DNA of 64,000 bases, taken from contig NC_007777.1 of assembly GCF_000013345.1 (NCBI RefSeq), positions 4,154,001 to 4,218,000 on the forward strand, written 5' to 3'. The position numbers were made by a program, and so were the translations under genes. Shown here in pieces: positions 37,501 to 45,003 of the stretch. Below the pieces are notes generated by a model. The model searched no databases, was not told where the DNA came from, and worked only from the letters and a program-made list of their open reading frames with translations. This DNA is from Frankia casuarinae (GTDB lineage: Bacteria > Actinomycetota > Actinomycetes > Frankiales > Frankiaceae). Positions within the stretch are counted from its first letter, which is position 1. Every line of letters starts with the position of its first letter.

Positions 37501-38350
37501 CGTACCGACCAACAAAACCGTCCGCCTGCAGCCGGCCCGCGAGCGCCGCCTCGGCGATCTCCCGTGAAGTGATCTCACCCTCGCCCGGGGCGATGGTGCG
37601 ATGCCACTCGAGGGTGTCCCCGGCCCGCAGCGCGCCGGCGGGGACGAAGGCCCCGGCACCCGCGGAGGTGCTCCGCCACACCAGATGATCGGCGGTGACG
37701 TCGAGCGCGTGACCGGCCCTCGTCCAGATCCGCAGGACGTCCTTGACGCCGTTGGACTTGGTCGCGATCACCTGGGTCAGACCGTGCGCGTCGAAGACCT
37801 TCATCCCCACCGCGTCCGTCTCCACCAAGGCGCCGATGGGAACCAGACCGGATGGCGTGCTGACGAGGGCGTCATAGGGCTGGCACGCCGAGACCTGCTG
37901 CGGCGCGGGGGTTCCCACGTTGAACCAGACCGGCGAGTTGAAGCTGAAGACCTGGTGGAGCAGCATCCAGGTCAGTTCGTGCTCGAAGATCTCGGCGTCG
38001 GTGTCCGAGGCGAAGTAGCCGTGCTCGCGGCCGGCCGCGCCGTAGGCGTGCACGACCCGATCGATCAACTGCCGCAGCGACCACTCCCGCCCCGGCGTGC
38101 CGGGCGCCCCACGGAAGTACTTGCTGGTAACGATGTTGGAGGCGTTCACCGACCAGAACTGCGGGAATTCCACTCCCCGCTGCTCGAAGTTGACCGAGCC
38201 GTCCCGCCAGTTGGTCATGACGACGTCCCGGGACTCCCAGGTGACCTCGTCGTACGGGTGGACGCCGGCGGTGGTACGTGACCGCTGGATCTTCAACCCA
38301 CTCGCTTTCGCCGCTGACCTGCTCGGCTTCGTGCCGCGGCTGTCGGTCAT
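34505..38350 (-). CDS. nrdJ: Class II (B12-dependent) ribonucleotide reductase with intein
   Basis: Adenosylcobalamin-dependent ribonucleoside-diphosphate reductase. Precursor of 1281 residues; removing the intein leaves about 987, normal for actinobacterial NrdJ. Landmarks: WTWMLLHQVFSFNSPVWFNVG-type start, GGSGAGLNLSRIRSS, SNPCSEYVHLDNSSCNLASLN with the active-site Cys, PTGTIGLAMDCDTTGIEP, and the C-terminal CFTCG/CEQCG cysteine tail used for redox shuttle. I place the start at ATG 38350, with AGGAG 4 nt ahead; a GTG at 38368 adds six residues. A NrdR-box-like palindrome lies 35 bp upstream of that ATG. nrdR is the next gene upstream, 324 bp away, on the same strand. Confidence 0.95.
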   Translation of the reverse strand: MTDSRGTKPSRSAAKASGLKIQRSRTTAGVHPYDEVTWESRDVVMTNWRDGSVNFEQRGVEFPQFWSVNASNIVTSKYFRGAPGTPGREWSLRQLIDRVVHAYGAAGREHGYFASDTDAEIFEHELTWMLLHQVFSFNSPVWFNVGTPAPQQVSACQPYDALVSTPSGLVPIGALVETDAVGMKVFDAHGLTQVIATKSNGVKDVLRIWTRAGHALDVTADHLVWRSTSAGAGAFVPAGALRAGDTLEWHRTIAPGEGEITSREIAEAALAGRLQADGFVGRYAGTNASLTIEAMTVPTRLYDAPLPVVAAYLRSLFQADGYVSRRERSTLIGLDMISEGLIRGVQGLLARFGIFARVRREADPRPDRHDLWSLGIQNAGDRRTFADEIGFLDPVKAAKLEASFDQPGQAAKPVKRLQIERIEPRGPMPVYDIQTDSGEYLSAGLRVHNCFILSVDDTMESILNWYREEGLIFKGGSGAGLNLSRIRSSKELLSSGGTASGPVSFMRGADASAGTIKSGGATRRAAKMVVLDVDHPDIVEFVETKAREEDKIRALRDAGFDMDLGGRDIASVQYQNANNSVRVTDEFMRAVVDGGGFDLRARLDGRVLETVDARGLFHTIAEAAWACADPGIQYDGTINDWHTCPESGRISASNPCSEYVHLDNSSCNLASLNLLKFLRPDRSFDAEAFVAAVELIITAMDISICFADFPTPEITRVSRAYRQLGIGYANLGALLMASARAYDSDGGRALAASITSLMTATAYRRSAELAGIVGAYDGFARNADAHRRVMRKHAAANDAVRSVHAEDSRILAVASREWARAQTVGEKHGWRNAQASLLAPTGTIGLAMDCDTTGIEPDLALVKMKKLVGGASMRIVNQTVPAALQALGYPEETIEAIVEYIAEYGHVIDAPGLRPEHYEVFDCAIGERAISPMGHVRMMAAVQPFLSGAISKTVNMPSTATVAEVEQIYLEGWRLGLKALAIYRDNCKVGQPLTDVKGAKQAAELAATRTGTGVGVGTGDAVGTAGSVGPAPVEVEYRPVRRRLPKTRPSRTVSFSVGGAEGYLTAGSYPDDGLGEVFIKMSKQGSTLAGVMDAFAIAISIGLQYGVPLEAYVSKFINMRFEPAGMTDDPDVRIAQSIMDYLFRRLALDYLDADQRAELGISTAADRARRVAGQYGPAPAVEAARSAQPAGIDGPAGSQGAAVTGSSASVADRGDPGVPPGPAVGNGPAYVARELRLAPPGESLVAQTVVDAPLCFTCGVTMRPAGSCYVCEQCGSTSGCS
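37004..37885 (-). mobile_element. Intein (about 294 aa) with LAGLIDADG-type homing endonuclease, in nrdJ
   Basis: Protein-splicing element inserted in the reductase active-site region. It begins with Cys (GCA complement at 37883-37885; CQPYDALVSTPSG), carries a block B-like ALDVTADHLVW, two endonuclease motifs each with an Asp (AGRLQADGFV and LRSLFQADGYV), and ends YLSAGLRVHN before the extein Cys of CFILSVDD. The terminal His-Asn and +1 Cys are the splicing residues. Residues 156-449 of the precursor counted from the ATG at 38350. The reading frame is intact, and both endonuclease acidic residues are present, so the element may still be mobile. Confidence 0.93.
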
Positions 38351-38384
38351 GACGCTCCTCGTCTTCACTCGTCAGCTTCAACCT

Positions 38385-38402
38385 TCAACAATGTGTTGTG
38401 GG
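38385..38402. promoter_or_regulatory. Candidate NrdR box upstream of nrdJ
   Basis: TCAACAATGTGTTGTGGG contains a perfect CAACA-ATG-TGTTG palindrome and resembles the actinobacterial NrdR box (CACnAnATnTnGTG-like). Only one copy is clear, whereas NrdR usually needs two about 31 bp apart, so this is tentative. Confidence 0.45.
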
Positions 38403-38674
38403 CATCCCCGCCCCAGGCCGCAGCCAGTGGACGTCGGGACGGTGCGGGGCCGGACCTCGACGCACGGCGGTGCCCGCGGGGACGAGCACGCGCACGGCAA
38501 ACACACGCACGGCGAACGGCACCAGCCAGGTCGAGCCGGGCCGCATGCGTGCCGTCCGGGAGGTCCGCGGTCCTCGCACGGCCGCGACGCGGGATGTCAC
38601 CCGTCGCCGGCGGGACCGGGCCGGCACGGCGAGCCAGGGCGATGTATGACGCTTTCGGTCGAGCGGTCCCGGCC

Positions 38675-39220
38675 CTACCTGCTATGCACCTGCTGGGTGC
38701 CGATCACCGGCGAGACATCGACGGCGCCACGCGGGACCGGTCGTGCTGGTCCATCCCGCGTGGTGGGAGGTCCGGCGGCCTCGGAGCGCAACGCGGCGAT
38801 CGCGGACTCGAAGTCAGTCAACGACTCGAAGGCCAGGTACACCGAGGCGAAGCGGAGATAAGCCACCTCGTCGAGCTCACGGAGCGGACCGAGGATCGCC
38901 CGGCCGATCGCCTCCGCGGGCACCTCCGCCGACCCCGACGAGCGGACGGCGTCCTCTACCCGCTGCGCCAGAAGCGCGAGATCATCATCCCGCACCGGCC
39001 GGCCCTGGCAGGCCTTGCGGACACCGGCGATGACCTTGGCCCGGCTGAACGGCTCGGCCGCCCCACTGCGCTTGCGAACCTGAAGGGACGCCTCCTCCAT
39101 CGTAGTGAACCGGCGACCGCAGGACAGGCAGGACCGCCTGCGGCGGATCGCCGAACCCTCCTCGGCCTCCCGACTGTCAACGACGCGACTGTCCGGATGC
39201 CGGCAGAACGGGCACCGCAC
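38675..39220 (-). CDS. nrdR: Transcriptional repressor NrdR
   Basis: Zinc-ribbon/ATP-cone repressor of ribonucleotide reductase genes, sensing dATP/ATP. Zinc ligands CPFC and CLSC lie in the first 35 residues ([26 protein letters not shown]), and the ATP-cone covers about 45-135 ([23 protein letters not shown]). A 30-residue Pro/Arg tail follows the family's normal end, giving 181 residues. It lies between the LysM gene and nrdJ, all on the minus strand; the same order (LysM protein, nrdR next to lexA) is known from mycobacteria. Confidence 0.95.
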   Translation of the reverse strand: MRCPFCRHPDSRVVDSREAEEGSAIRRRRSCLSCGRRFTTMEEASLQVRKRSGAAEPFSRAKVIAGVRKACQGRPVRDDDLALLAQRVEDAVRSSGSAEVPAEAIGRAILGPLRELDEVAYLRFASVYLAFESLTDFESAIAALRSEAAGPPTTRDGPARPVPRGAVDVSPVIGTQQVHSR

Positions 39221-39387
39221 GCGCTACGCCTCCTTCGCCCGCGCCGGAGCCGACCGCCCCGGACCGGGGATGAGGGACACCGTTGAGGACCCGGCATCCA
39301 CGCCGGACAGACCACCTTGTGGATGGACCGCCAGCTCCCCGCGGAAGACCTGTGGAACAACCTGTGGATGACTTACACCCCGGTAAG

Positions 39388-39404
39388 CACCAGATGTTGT
39401 GTCC
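39388..39404. promoter_or_regulatory. Weak NrdR-box-like site upstream of nrdR
   Basis: CACCAGATGTTGTGTCC partly matches the NrdR consensus and is 168 bp from the nrdR start. A poorer match (ACAACCTGTGGATG) lies about 31 bp away at 39357-39371, the spacing expected for a NrdR pair. Autoregulation is inference. Confidence 0.3.
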
Positions 39405-39549
39405 AAGGTAGCGCACGGCCCCAGAGATGAGGACAGCACCCCCGTATGGTCCGTGTGGTCCGCATCGCACGTGGCACCGCACGTGGACGAAAGACGACGG
39501 TGCGCGAGAACCCTGCGCCGAGACACTCGTGGACCCGGGAAGCCGGGCG

Positions 39550-39924
39550 TCAGGGAAGGAGTAACGACTGGCCCGGGGCGATCAGTGGTGACCGCAGGTG
39601 GTTCAGCCGCATCAGCCGGTCCACCATGACCCGGGTGTCGGCGCTCTCGTCGAGCGCCACTGCCACCTCCCACAGCGTCTCCCCCGGCATGACCAGATGG
39701 TGCCGCGGCGCCTCCGCGGTATCCGGCCCGGCAATCGACACCCCAGGCATGATCATGATTGCTACCGCCACGACGACCGCCACGACGATCGATACCACCA
39801 CCACCCGACCCCGCCGGGTCAGCCGGAGCGGCGGGGGTGCGGGCGGGCGACCCGGCGGCCGATGACCCACCCGGTCCCTGGCCATCGACAGGTCGACGAC
39901 CCGCGCCCTGTGTGCGGATCCCAC
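39550..39924 (-). CDS. LysM-domain membrane protein, SOS-linked (ChiZ/DivS-position)
   Basis: 124 residues: basic, Pro-rich cytoplasmic start (ARDRVGHRPPGRPPAPPPL), one membrane helix (VVVVSIVVAVVVAVAIMIM), then an extracellular LysM domain (HHLVMPGETLWEVAVAL ... RLMRLNHLRSPLIAPGQSLLLP) that should bind peptidoglycan. It is divergent from lexA and next to nrdR, the position of Rv2719c (ChiZ) in mycobacteria and of the division inhibitor DivS in corynebacteria. A perfect LexA box lies 38 bp upstream. The GTG at 39924 has GGGAGGG 4 nt ahead. No hydrolase domain is visible. Role as a SOS-induced division brake is inferred from context. Confidence 0.85.
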   Translation of the reverse strand: MGSAHRARVVDLSMARDRVGHRPPGRPPAPPPLRLTRRGRVVVVSIVVAVVVAVAIMIMPGVSIAGPDTAEAPRHHLVMPGETLWEVAVALDESADTRVMVDRLMRLNHLRSPLIAPGQSLLLP

Positions 39925-39961
39925 GGCACCCTCCCGTTCCGACGACACCGAACACCGAAGA

Positions 39962-39977
39962 TCGAACCTTCGTTCGA
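39962..39977. promoter_or_regulatory. LexA (SOS) box, LysM gene side
   Basis: TCGAACCTTCGTTCGA fits the actinobacterial LexA consensus CGAACnnnnGTTCG exactly. It is 38 bp upstream of the LysM gene start. Confidence 0.92.
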
Positions 39978-40030
39978 TCGAACGCGTGGTCGATTGTCGC
40001 ATCGGGAACCGGAAACCGCCAGGGACACGC

Positions 40031-40046
40031 TCGAACAGACGTTTGA
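40031..40046. promoter_or_regulatory. Second LexA box, lexA side
   Basis: TCGAACAGACGTTTGA has one mismatch to CGAACnnnnGTTCG. It is 183 bp upstream of the lexA start and 53 bp from the first box, so LexA probably controls both directions. Confidence 0.8.
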
Positions 40047-40228
40047 GATTCTGCGACCCGCCGGTTACCGTCGAGTCGGTCGGGTGTGAACCGGGCGGTT
40101 TCCCCCGGTCACGGACGGCGGCGAGTCGGTGGGTGACCGCTTCCGGAGCGGGACGGTCCGCCGTGCGGTCGCCGGCCGGCCGGTGGCCGCACGGCGGAAG
40201 AAAAACGCGACGAGGAGAGCGGTAAGCG

Positions 40229-40999
40229 ATGACTAGCCAAGGCAGGGGTACGCGCCGGGGCGGAACCCGCGGCAACGTGCGAGCCTTTCCCGAAGGCCCC
40301 ACGGACGCGGGCCTGACCCCCCGGCAGCGCAGGGTGCTGGAGGTCATCCGGGCCGCGGTGGAGCGGCGCGGATATCCGCCCAGCGTGCGGGAGATCGGTG
40401 AGGCGGTCGGCCTCACCAGCACCAGTAGTGTGGCTCACCAGCTCAAGGTGCTCGAGGAGAAGGGCTACCTGCGGCGGGACCCGAACCGCCCGAGAGCGAT
40501 GGAGGTGCTGACCGTCGAGCACCCCCGGCAACGCGCGGATGTGGGCGCGGGCGCGACGACGGTGGCGGGCACGATTCCCATCGTCGGTGAGGCGGCGCCG
40601 GGCACCACCGAAGGAAGCAAGTCGGACGCGGCCTACGTGCCGGTGCTGGGCCGGATCGCCGCCGGTGGCCCGATCCTGGCCGAGCAGGCGGTCGAGGACG
40701 TCTTCCCGCTACCCAGGGAGATCGTCGGCGAGGGCACTCTGTTCCTGCTCCGGGTCGTCGGCGACTCGATGATCAACGCGGCGATCTGCGACGGTGACTG
40801 GGTGGTCGTCCGCCAGCAGCCGGTCGCGGACAACGGGGAGATCGTCGCCGCAATGATCGACGGGGAGGCGACGGTCAAGCGTCTGCGGGTTCGGGACGGC
40901 AAGATCTGGCTACATCCGGAGAACTCGGCCTTCGCCGACATCCCCGGTGAGGATGCGACCATCCTCGGCCGGATCGTGGCTGTGCTCCGCAGGGTTTGA
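40229..40999 (+). CDS. lexA: LexA repressor / self-cleaving protease
   Basis: SOS repressor, 256 residues. The N-terminal winged helix (28-95; [51 protein letters not shown]) binds LexA boxes. The C-terminal domain has the cleavage site Ala145-Gly146 (GRIAAGGP), the catalytic Ser180 in VGDSM and Lys217 in ATVKRL. An insertion of about 35 residues between the domains (100-135) is longer than in E. coli, as usual in actinobacteria. GAGGAGAGC is 9 nt ahead of the ATG. A strong hairpin lies downstream. Confidence 0.97.
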   Translation: MTSQGRGTRRGGTRGNVRAFPEGPTDAGLTPRQRRVLEVIRAAVERRGYPPSVREIGEAVGLTSTSSVAHQLKVLEEKGYLRRDPNRPRAMEVLTVEHPRQRADVGAGATTVAGTIPIVGEAAPGTTEGSKSDAAYVPVLGRIAAGGPILAEQAVEDVFPLPREIVGEGTLFLLRVVGDSMINAAICDGDWVVVRQQPVADNGEIVAAMIDGEATVKRLRVRDGKIWLHPENSAFADIPGEDATILGRIVAVLRRV

Positions 41000-41006
41000 T
41001 GTGGAT

Positions 41007-41035
41007 CGGCCGGCCGCCCGGCGGGCGGCCGGCCG
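41007..41035. terminator. Bidirectional hairpin between lexA and hflX
   Basis: 13-bp perfect stem (CGGCCGGCCGCCC with its complement), 3-nt loop, in the 65-bp gap between two convergent stops. Confidence 0.8.
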
Positions 41036-41064
41036 GGTTGCCTCGCGTCTGATCGCTCCTGGGC

Positions 41065-42525
41065 TCAGGCCCGGTAGGCGTGCAGCTCCGCCGCGAGTCC
41101 CGAGGAAACCCGGGCGGACAGCCGGGTACCGGTCTCGGTGTGCTCCATCGTGAGCACCTCGCCGTTCGCGTGCACCCGGGAGACCAAGTCGCCCCGGGTG
41201 TAGGGCACGAGCACGCGCATCTCCACGTCGGGATGCGGCACCCGGGCACAGAGCGCGTCGACCAGCGCGGCCAGCCCCTCGCCCGTGCGTGCCGAGACGA
41301 ACACGGCGTCCGGGGCGAGCTGGCGCAACCCCGCGACGACCGTCGGCTCCACGGCGTCCACCTTGTTGACGACGATCAGCTCGGGAACGCCGCCCGCGTC
41401 GATGTCGTTGAGAACCTCGCGCACGGCGGAGATCTGCGCGGCCGGCTCCGGCGATGATCCGTCCACAACGTGCAGGATGAGATCGGCATCGGCGACCTCT
41501 TCCAGCGTCGAGCGGAACGCCTCGACGATCTGATGCGGCAGATGCCGGACGAATCCGACGGTGTCGGTCAGGGTGAAGGCCCGGCCGTCCGGCAGGGTCG
41601 CCCGCCGCACGGTCGGATCAAGGGTGGCGAACAGCGCGTCCTCGACCAGGACACCCGCGCCGGTCAGCCGGTTGAGCAGCGACGACTTACCGGCGTTGGT
41701 GTAACCGGCGATCGCCACGCTGGGGACCTCACCCCGCCGCCGGGCGGAACGCTTGGTCTCCCGCACGGTCGTCATCGCGGCGAGCTCGCGGCGCAACCGC
41801 GCCATCCTGGCCCGCAGCCGCCGACGATCGGTCTCGATCTTCGTCTCACCGGGACCACGGGTACCGATGGGCGCCCGGCCGCCGCCACTGGCCGCGGCCC
41901 GCGACATCGACTCACCCCACCCACGCAGCCGGGGCAGCATGTACTGCAACTGCGCGAGCTCGACCTGGGCCTTGCCCTCGCGAGAGGTCGCGTGCTGGGC
42001 GAAGATGTCCAGGATGAGGGCCGTCCGGTCGATGACCTTTACTTTGACGACCTCCTCCAGCTGCCGCAGCTGACCCGGGGTGAGCTCGCCATCGCAGACC
42101 ACCGTGTCCGCGCCGGTCGCCGCGACGACCTCGGCGAGCTCGCGGGCCTTGCCCGAACCGACGTAAGTCGCGGCATCCGGCCGGTCGCGACGCTGCACGA
42201 GCGCGTCGAGCACCACCGAACCGGCGGTCGTGGCGAGCGCCGCGAGCTCCGCCATGGAGCTCTCGGCCGACCGCGGGGAACCCGACGTCCATACGCCGAT
42301 GAGGACGACACGCTCCAGCCGCAGCTGCCGGTACTCGACCTCGGTGACGTCGTCGAGCTCGGTGGCGAGACCGGGAACCCGCCGCAACGCGGCGCGATCC
42401 TCCAGGTCGAAACCGTCCCCAGAATCGTCGAAGAAGTTCGGCAGGTAAGACGAATCGGCTTCGGTCAGCTTGATGAGGGATCTGTCGAGAGTGGACGCAT
42501 CGAAGGCGTCAGCAGGAAGTGTCAT
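41065..42525 (-). CDS. hflX: GTPase HflX
   Basis: Ribosome-associated GTPase that splits stalled ribosomes under stress. The N-terminal HflX domain (1-190; YVGSGKARELAEVVAATGADTVVCDGELTPGQLRQLE), a basic helical linker with GTRGPGETKIETDRR, then the G domain: G1 GYTNAGKSSL, G3 DTVGF, G4 NKVDAVEP. 486 residues. The start is taken at ATG 42525, although an upstream TTG could add five residues. No strong ribosome site. It is convergent with lexA and divergent from the AraC regulator. Confidence 0.95.
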   Translation of the reverse strand: MTLPADAFDASTLDRSLIKLTEADSSYLPNFFDDSGDGFDLEDRAALRRVPGLATELDDVTEVEYRQLRLERVVLIGVWTSGSPRSAESSMAELAALATTAGSVVLDALVQRRDRPDAATYVGSGKARELAEVVAATGADTVVCDGELTPGQLRQLEEVVKVKVIDRTALILDIFAQHATSREGKAQVELAQLQYMLPRLRGWGESMSRAAASGGGRAPIGTRGPGETKIETDRRRLRARMARLRRELAAMTTVRETKRSARRRGEVPSVAIAGYTNAGKSSLLNRLTGAGVLVEDALFATLDPTVRRATLPDGRAFTLTDTVGFVRHLPHQIVEAFRSTLEEVADADLILHVVDGSSPEPAAQISAVREVLNDIDAGGVPELIVVNKVDAVEPTVVAGLRQLAPDAVFVSARTGEGLAALVDALCARVPHPDVEMRVLVPYTRGDLVSRVHANGEVLTMEHTETGTRLSARVSSGLAAELHAYRA

Positions 42526-42763
42526 ACCATCCGTTCTCAACGCGGCCCGCTACCGCACCATTCCGCGATCATTCCGTGCCGCTTGCTCCGGCCGGGCCCC
42601 ACGACCCGGTGGCCCGAGGAGGATCCGCCGGACCGGAAGACCCTGCCGCACTCGTGGCGCGCCTCCCCCTCGTTTCCCGGCGAATCCCGTCGCCAACCAG
42701 GGTCCCACGTCACCACGTCGATCGCGAACCGTTTTGCCGCCCCGCCGACGTAGCCTCTGCGAC

Positions 42764-43642
42764 GTGTACCACGAGTACCACGAAAGACGGGCCCACCGCC
42801 TCGCCGCGACGATCTGGGACAGCTCGGGCCGCCCGACTCCCCCTGGACACCCCCCGGACACCACGCGGACGACGGCGGACCGGCATCCGGACCGCACCGG
42901 ACCCTCGGACCGCACCGAGCGCACCGAGCGCACAGGTGTGGTGGGCAGTCGGCGAGTGTTGCCGGACGGATGCATGGACATCATCTGGAGTTCCGACGCC
43001 AATCTGATCGTCGCGGGGCCGGACACGGCGGCGAAGCTGGTGCGCTGGGCACCAGGCGTGCGGCACGTCGGGCTCCGCTTCGACTCGGGCTCTGGACCAT
43101 CCCACCTCGGAGTGGCCGCGGACGAACTGCGCGACCAACGCGTCCCGCTCGCCGACCTGTGGGGCGACGGACCGGCGCAGCGACTCGCCGAGCGGCTCGC
43201 CATGGCCGCTGATCCCCTGGTCGCATTCGAGTCGTCGATCGCCGCCCGGCCCGTTCACCCGGCGCTCGTGGACCGGTTGGTTCCCGCCGTTCTGGCGGGT
43301 GCCCGCGCCCGGGCGCCTGTGGACGACCTCGCGCGCACAGTCGGGCTGAGCGAACGCCAGCTGCTGCGTCGCTGCCGGCGTGTCTTCGGATATGGCCCGA
43401 AGACGCTCGCCAGGATCCTCCGGATGCAGGACGCCCTGCACGCGGCGCGGGCCGGCATCCCGTTCGCGGTCGTGGCGGCCGAGGCCGGCTACGCCGACCA
43501 GGCGCACCTCGCCCGGGAGGTACGCGCGCTCGCCGGAGTTCCGCCGACTCACCTCATCCGAAATGTCAACGTTCAGGACGAGCTGGACGTCTCGGTGTCG
43601 GATGTCGCGGATGTCGCGGCCGCTACGGGCAGTGGGGCGTAG
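42764..43642 (+). CDS. AraC-family transcriptional regulator with DUF6597-type sensor domain
   Basis: 292 residues. The N-terminal domain has the family marker VLPDGCMDIIW and GLRFDSGSGPSHLGV; the C-terminal half is a tandem helix-turn-helix (VDDLARTVGLSERQLLRRCRRVFGYGPKTLARILR and FAVVAAEAGYADQAHLAREVRALAG). The start is uncertain: the GTG at 42764 (VYHEYHERR) gives the best fit to relatives. A Thr/Arg-rich insertion of about 35 residues separates the first strand from the LPDGC motif. Its 3' end overlaps the convergent VOC gene by 70 bp; such AraC-VOC pairs are common, which suggests the VOC gene is the target. Confidence 0.85.
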   Translation: MYHEYHERRAHRLAATIWDSSGRPTPPGHPPDTTRTTADRHPDRTGPSDRTERTERTGVVGSRRVLPDGCMDIIWSSDANLIVAGPDTAAKLVRWAPGVRHVGLRFDSGSGPSHLGVAADELRDQRVPLADLWGDGPAQRLAERLAMAADPLVAFESSIAARPVHPALVDRLVPAVLAGARARAPVDDLARTVGLSERQLLRRCRRVFGYGPKTLARILRMQDALHAARAGIPFAVVAAEAGYADQAHLAREVRALAGVPPTHLIRNVNVQDELDVSVSDVADVAAATGSGA

Positions 43643-44016
43643 AGGTCGACGTGGTTGCCGTCTGGATCGAGCACGACCGCGTACCGCTGGCCCCAGAAGG
43701 CGTCCCAGGGCGGAAGGTGGCCGGCGTGACCGGCGCCGACGAGGTCGGCGTAGACCTCGTCGACCTCGTCCGGCGTGTCGCAGGCGAAGGCCAGCCCGAC
43801 CCGCGGCGAGCCGGTACCCGCCGACCAGCGCGGATCAAAGGATCGGATGGTCGCCTCGCTGTCGAACGCGAGGCGCGGACCGCCGGGCAGCTGCACCTCG
43901 ACGTGCGGCTGGGCGTCGGCCCCGGCGGGCAGGTCGAGGCCGAGCCGGCGGTAGAACGCCAGGGACCGGGCCATATCAGCGACGATCACACCGGTCAGGG
44001 TGAACGATGGTGGCAT
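43573..44016 (-). CDS. VOC superfamily (glyoxalase/bleomycin-resistance-like) protein
   Basis: 147 residues with the two paired beta-alpha-beta-beta-beta modules of the VOC fold: SFTLTGVIVADMARSLAFYRRLGLDLP, HVEVQLPGGPRLAFDS, PRVGLAFACDTPDEVDEVYADLVGAG, RYAVVLDPDGNHVDLYAP. The HVE and DPDGNHVDL residues could bind metal. Enzymatic function unknown. ATG at 44016; an upstream in-frame extension is unlikely to be coding. The Thr/Ser-rich tail (SDTETSSSS) comes from DNA shared with the AraC gene's 3' end. Confidence 0.82.
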   Translation of the reverse strand: MPPSFTLTGVIVADMARSLAFYRRLGLDLPAGADAQPHVEVQLPGGPRLAFDSEATIRSFDPRWSAGTGSPRVGLAFACDTPDEVDEVYADLVGAGHAGHLPPWDAFWGQRYAVVLDPDGNHVDLYAPLPVAAATSATSDTETSSSS

Positions 44017-44068
44017 GAGGGCACCGTAGGGCAGGCAGGCGGGCCGGGTCTTGCAGGAAACGGACACC

Positions 44069-44944
44069 TCACCCGACCGGGTCGTGGGCCTCCGCACGGC
44101 GCAGCACGCCGTCGAAGACCAGCTCGGCGGGCCCTCGCAACAGCACGGTCTCCGGCTGCCAGATCACGACCAGGCCGCCGCCGGGCACATCCACCTCGAC
44201 CTCGACCGGCGCACCCGCCGGCCGGGCACCTCGCCGGGCCGCCCAGGCCACCGCGACCGCGCAGGCACCGGTGCCGCAGGACGCGGTCTCCCCGACCCCA
44301 CGTTCGAACACCCGCATCGCCACCCCAGCCGGCCGGTCGACGACGATCTCCACATTCACCCCGTCCGGGAAGTCAACCGGGGAGAAGGACGGTGGTCGGG
44401 TCAGGTCGAGCCGACGCAGCCCGGCGACGTCCAGGTCGCCGGCGAAGCAGACCGCGTGCGGATTACCCATCGAGACCGCGGTCGCGGTGAAGTCACGATC
44501 GGCGACGGTGACCGGGGCCCCGGGTCCGTCGATGATCCGCGGCGGTCCCATGTCGACCGTGACGTCACCGTCCACCGCGGCCTCGACGAGCCGCAACCCG
44601 GCGCGGGTCGCGACGTGGAACCGTCCGGGCTGGGCGTATCCGGCGTCGACGAGGTAGCGGGCGAACACCCGGGCGCCGTTACCGCACATCTCGGCAACCG
44701 AACCGTCAGCATTGCGGTAGTCCATGAACCAGCGCGCCCGGCCGGCCAGACCGGCCGCCTCGGGAACCGCGGCGCAGAGCACCACCCGCAGCACCCCGTC
44801 GCCCCCGATGCCGGTCCGTCGGTCGCACAGCGCGCGCACCAGGTCCGCGGTGAGGTCGAGGTCCCCGTCGGGATCCGGCAGCAGGACGAAGTCGTTGCCC
44901 GTCCCGTGGCCCTTGACGAATCGCAGTTCCAGCTCGTCCCGCAC
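44069..44944 (-). CDS. dapF: Diaminopimelate epimerase
   Basis: Converts LL- to meso-diaminopimelate for lysine and peptidoglycan synthesis, using two catalytic cysteines. Both are here: EMCGNGARVFARY and TASCGTGACAVAV. ELRFVKGHGTGNDFVLL at the start and GNPHAVCFA in the middle are typical. The GTG at 44944 gives 291 residues, the usual size; in-frame DNA upstream would add a Pro/Arg leader. Last gene of the miaB-...-dapF run, 59 bp after the EAL gene. Confidence 0.95.
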   Translation of the reverse strand: MRDELELRFVKGHGTGNDFVLLPDPDGDLDLTADLVRALCDRRTGIGGDGVLRVVLCAAVPEAAGLAGRARWFMDYRNADGSVAEMCGNGARVFARYLVDAGYAQPGRFHVATRAGLRLVEAAVDGDVTVDMGPPRIIDGPGAPVTVADRDFTATAVSMGNPHAVCFAGDLDVAGLRRLDLTRPPSFSPVDFPDGVNVEIVVDRPAGVAMRVFERGVGETASCGTGACAVAVAWAARRGARPAGAPVEVEVDVPGGGLVVIWQPETVLLRGPAELVFDGVLRRAEAHDPVG

Positions 44945-45003
44945 GTCGCCGATCGTACGGGGGATGCCGCTCGGCACCTGACGACCGGGCTCCCGCGGCG
45001 GCG

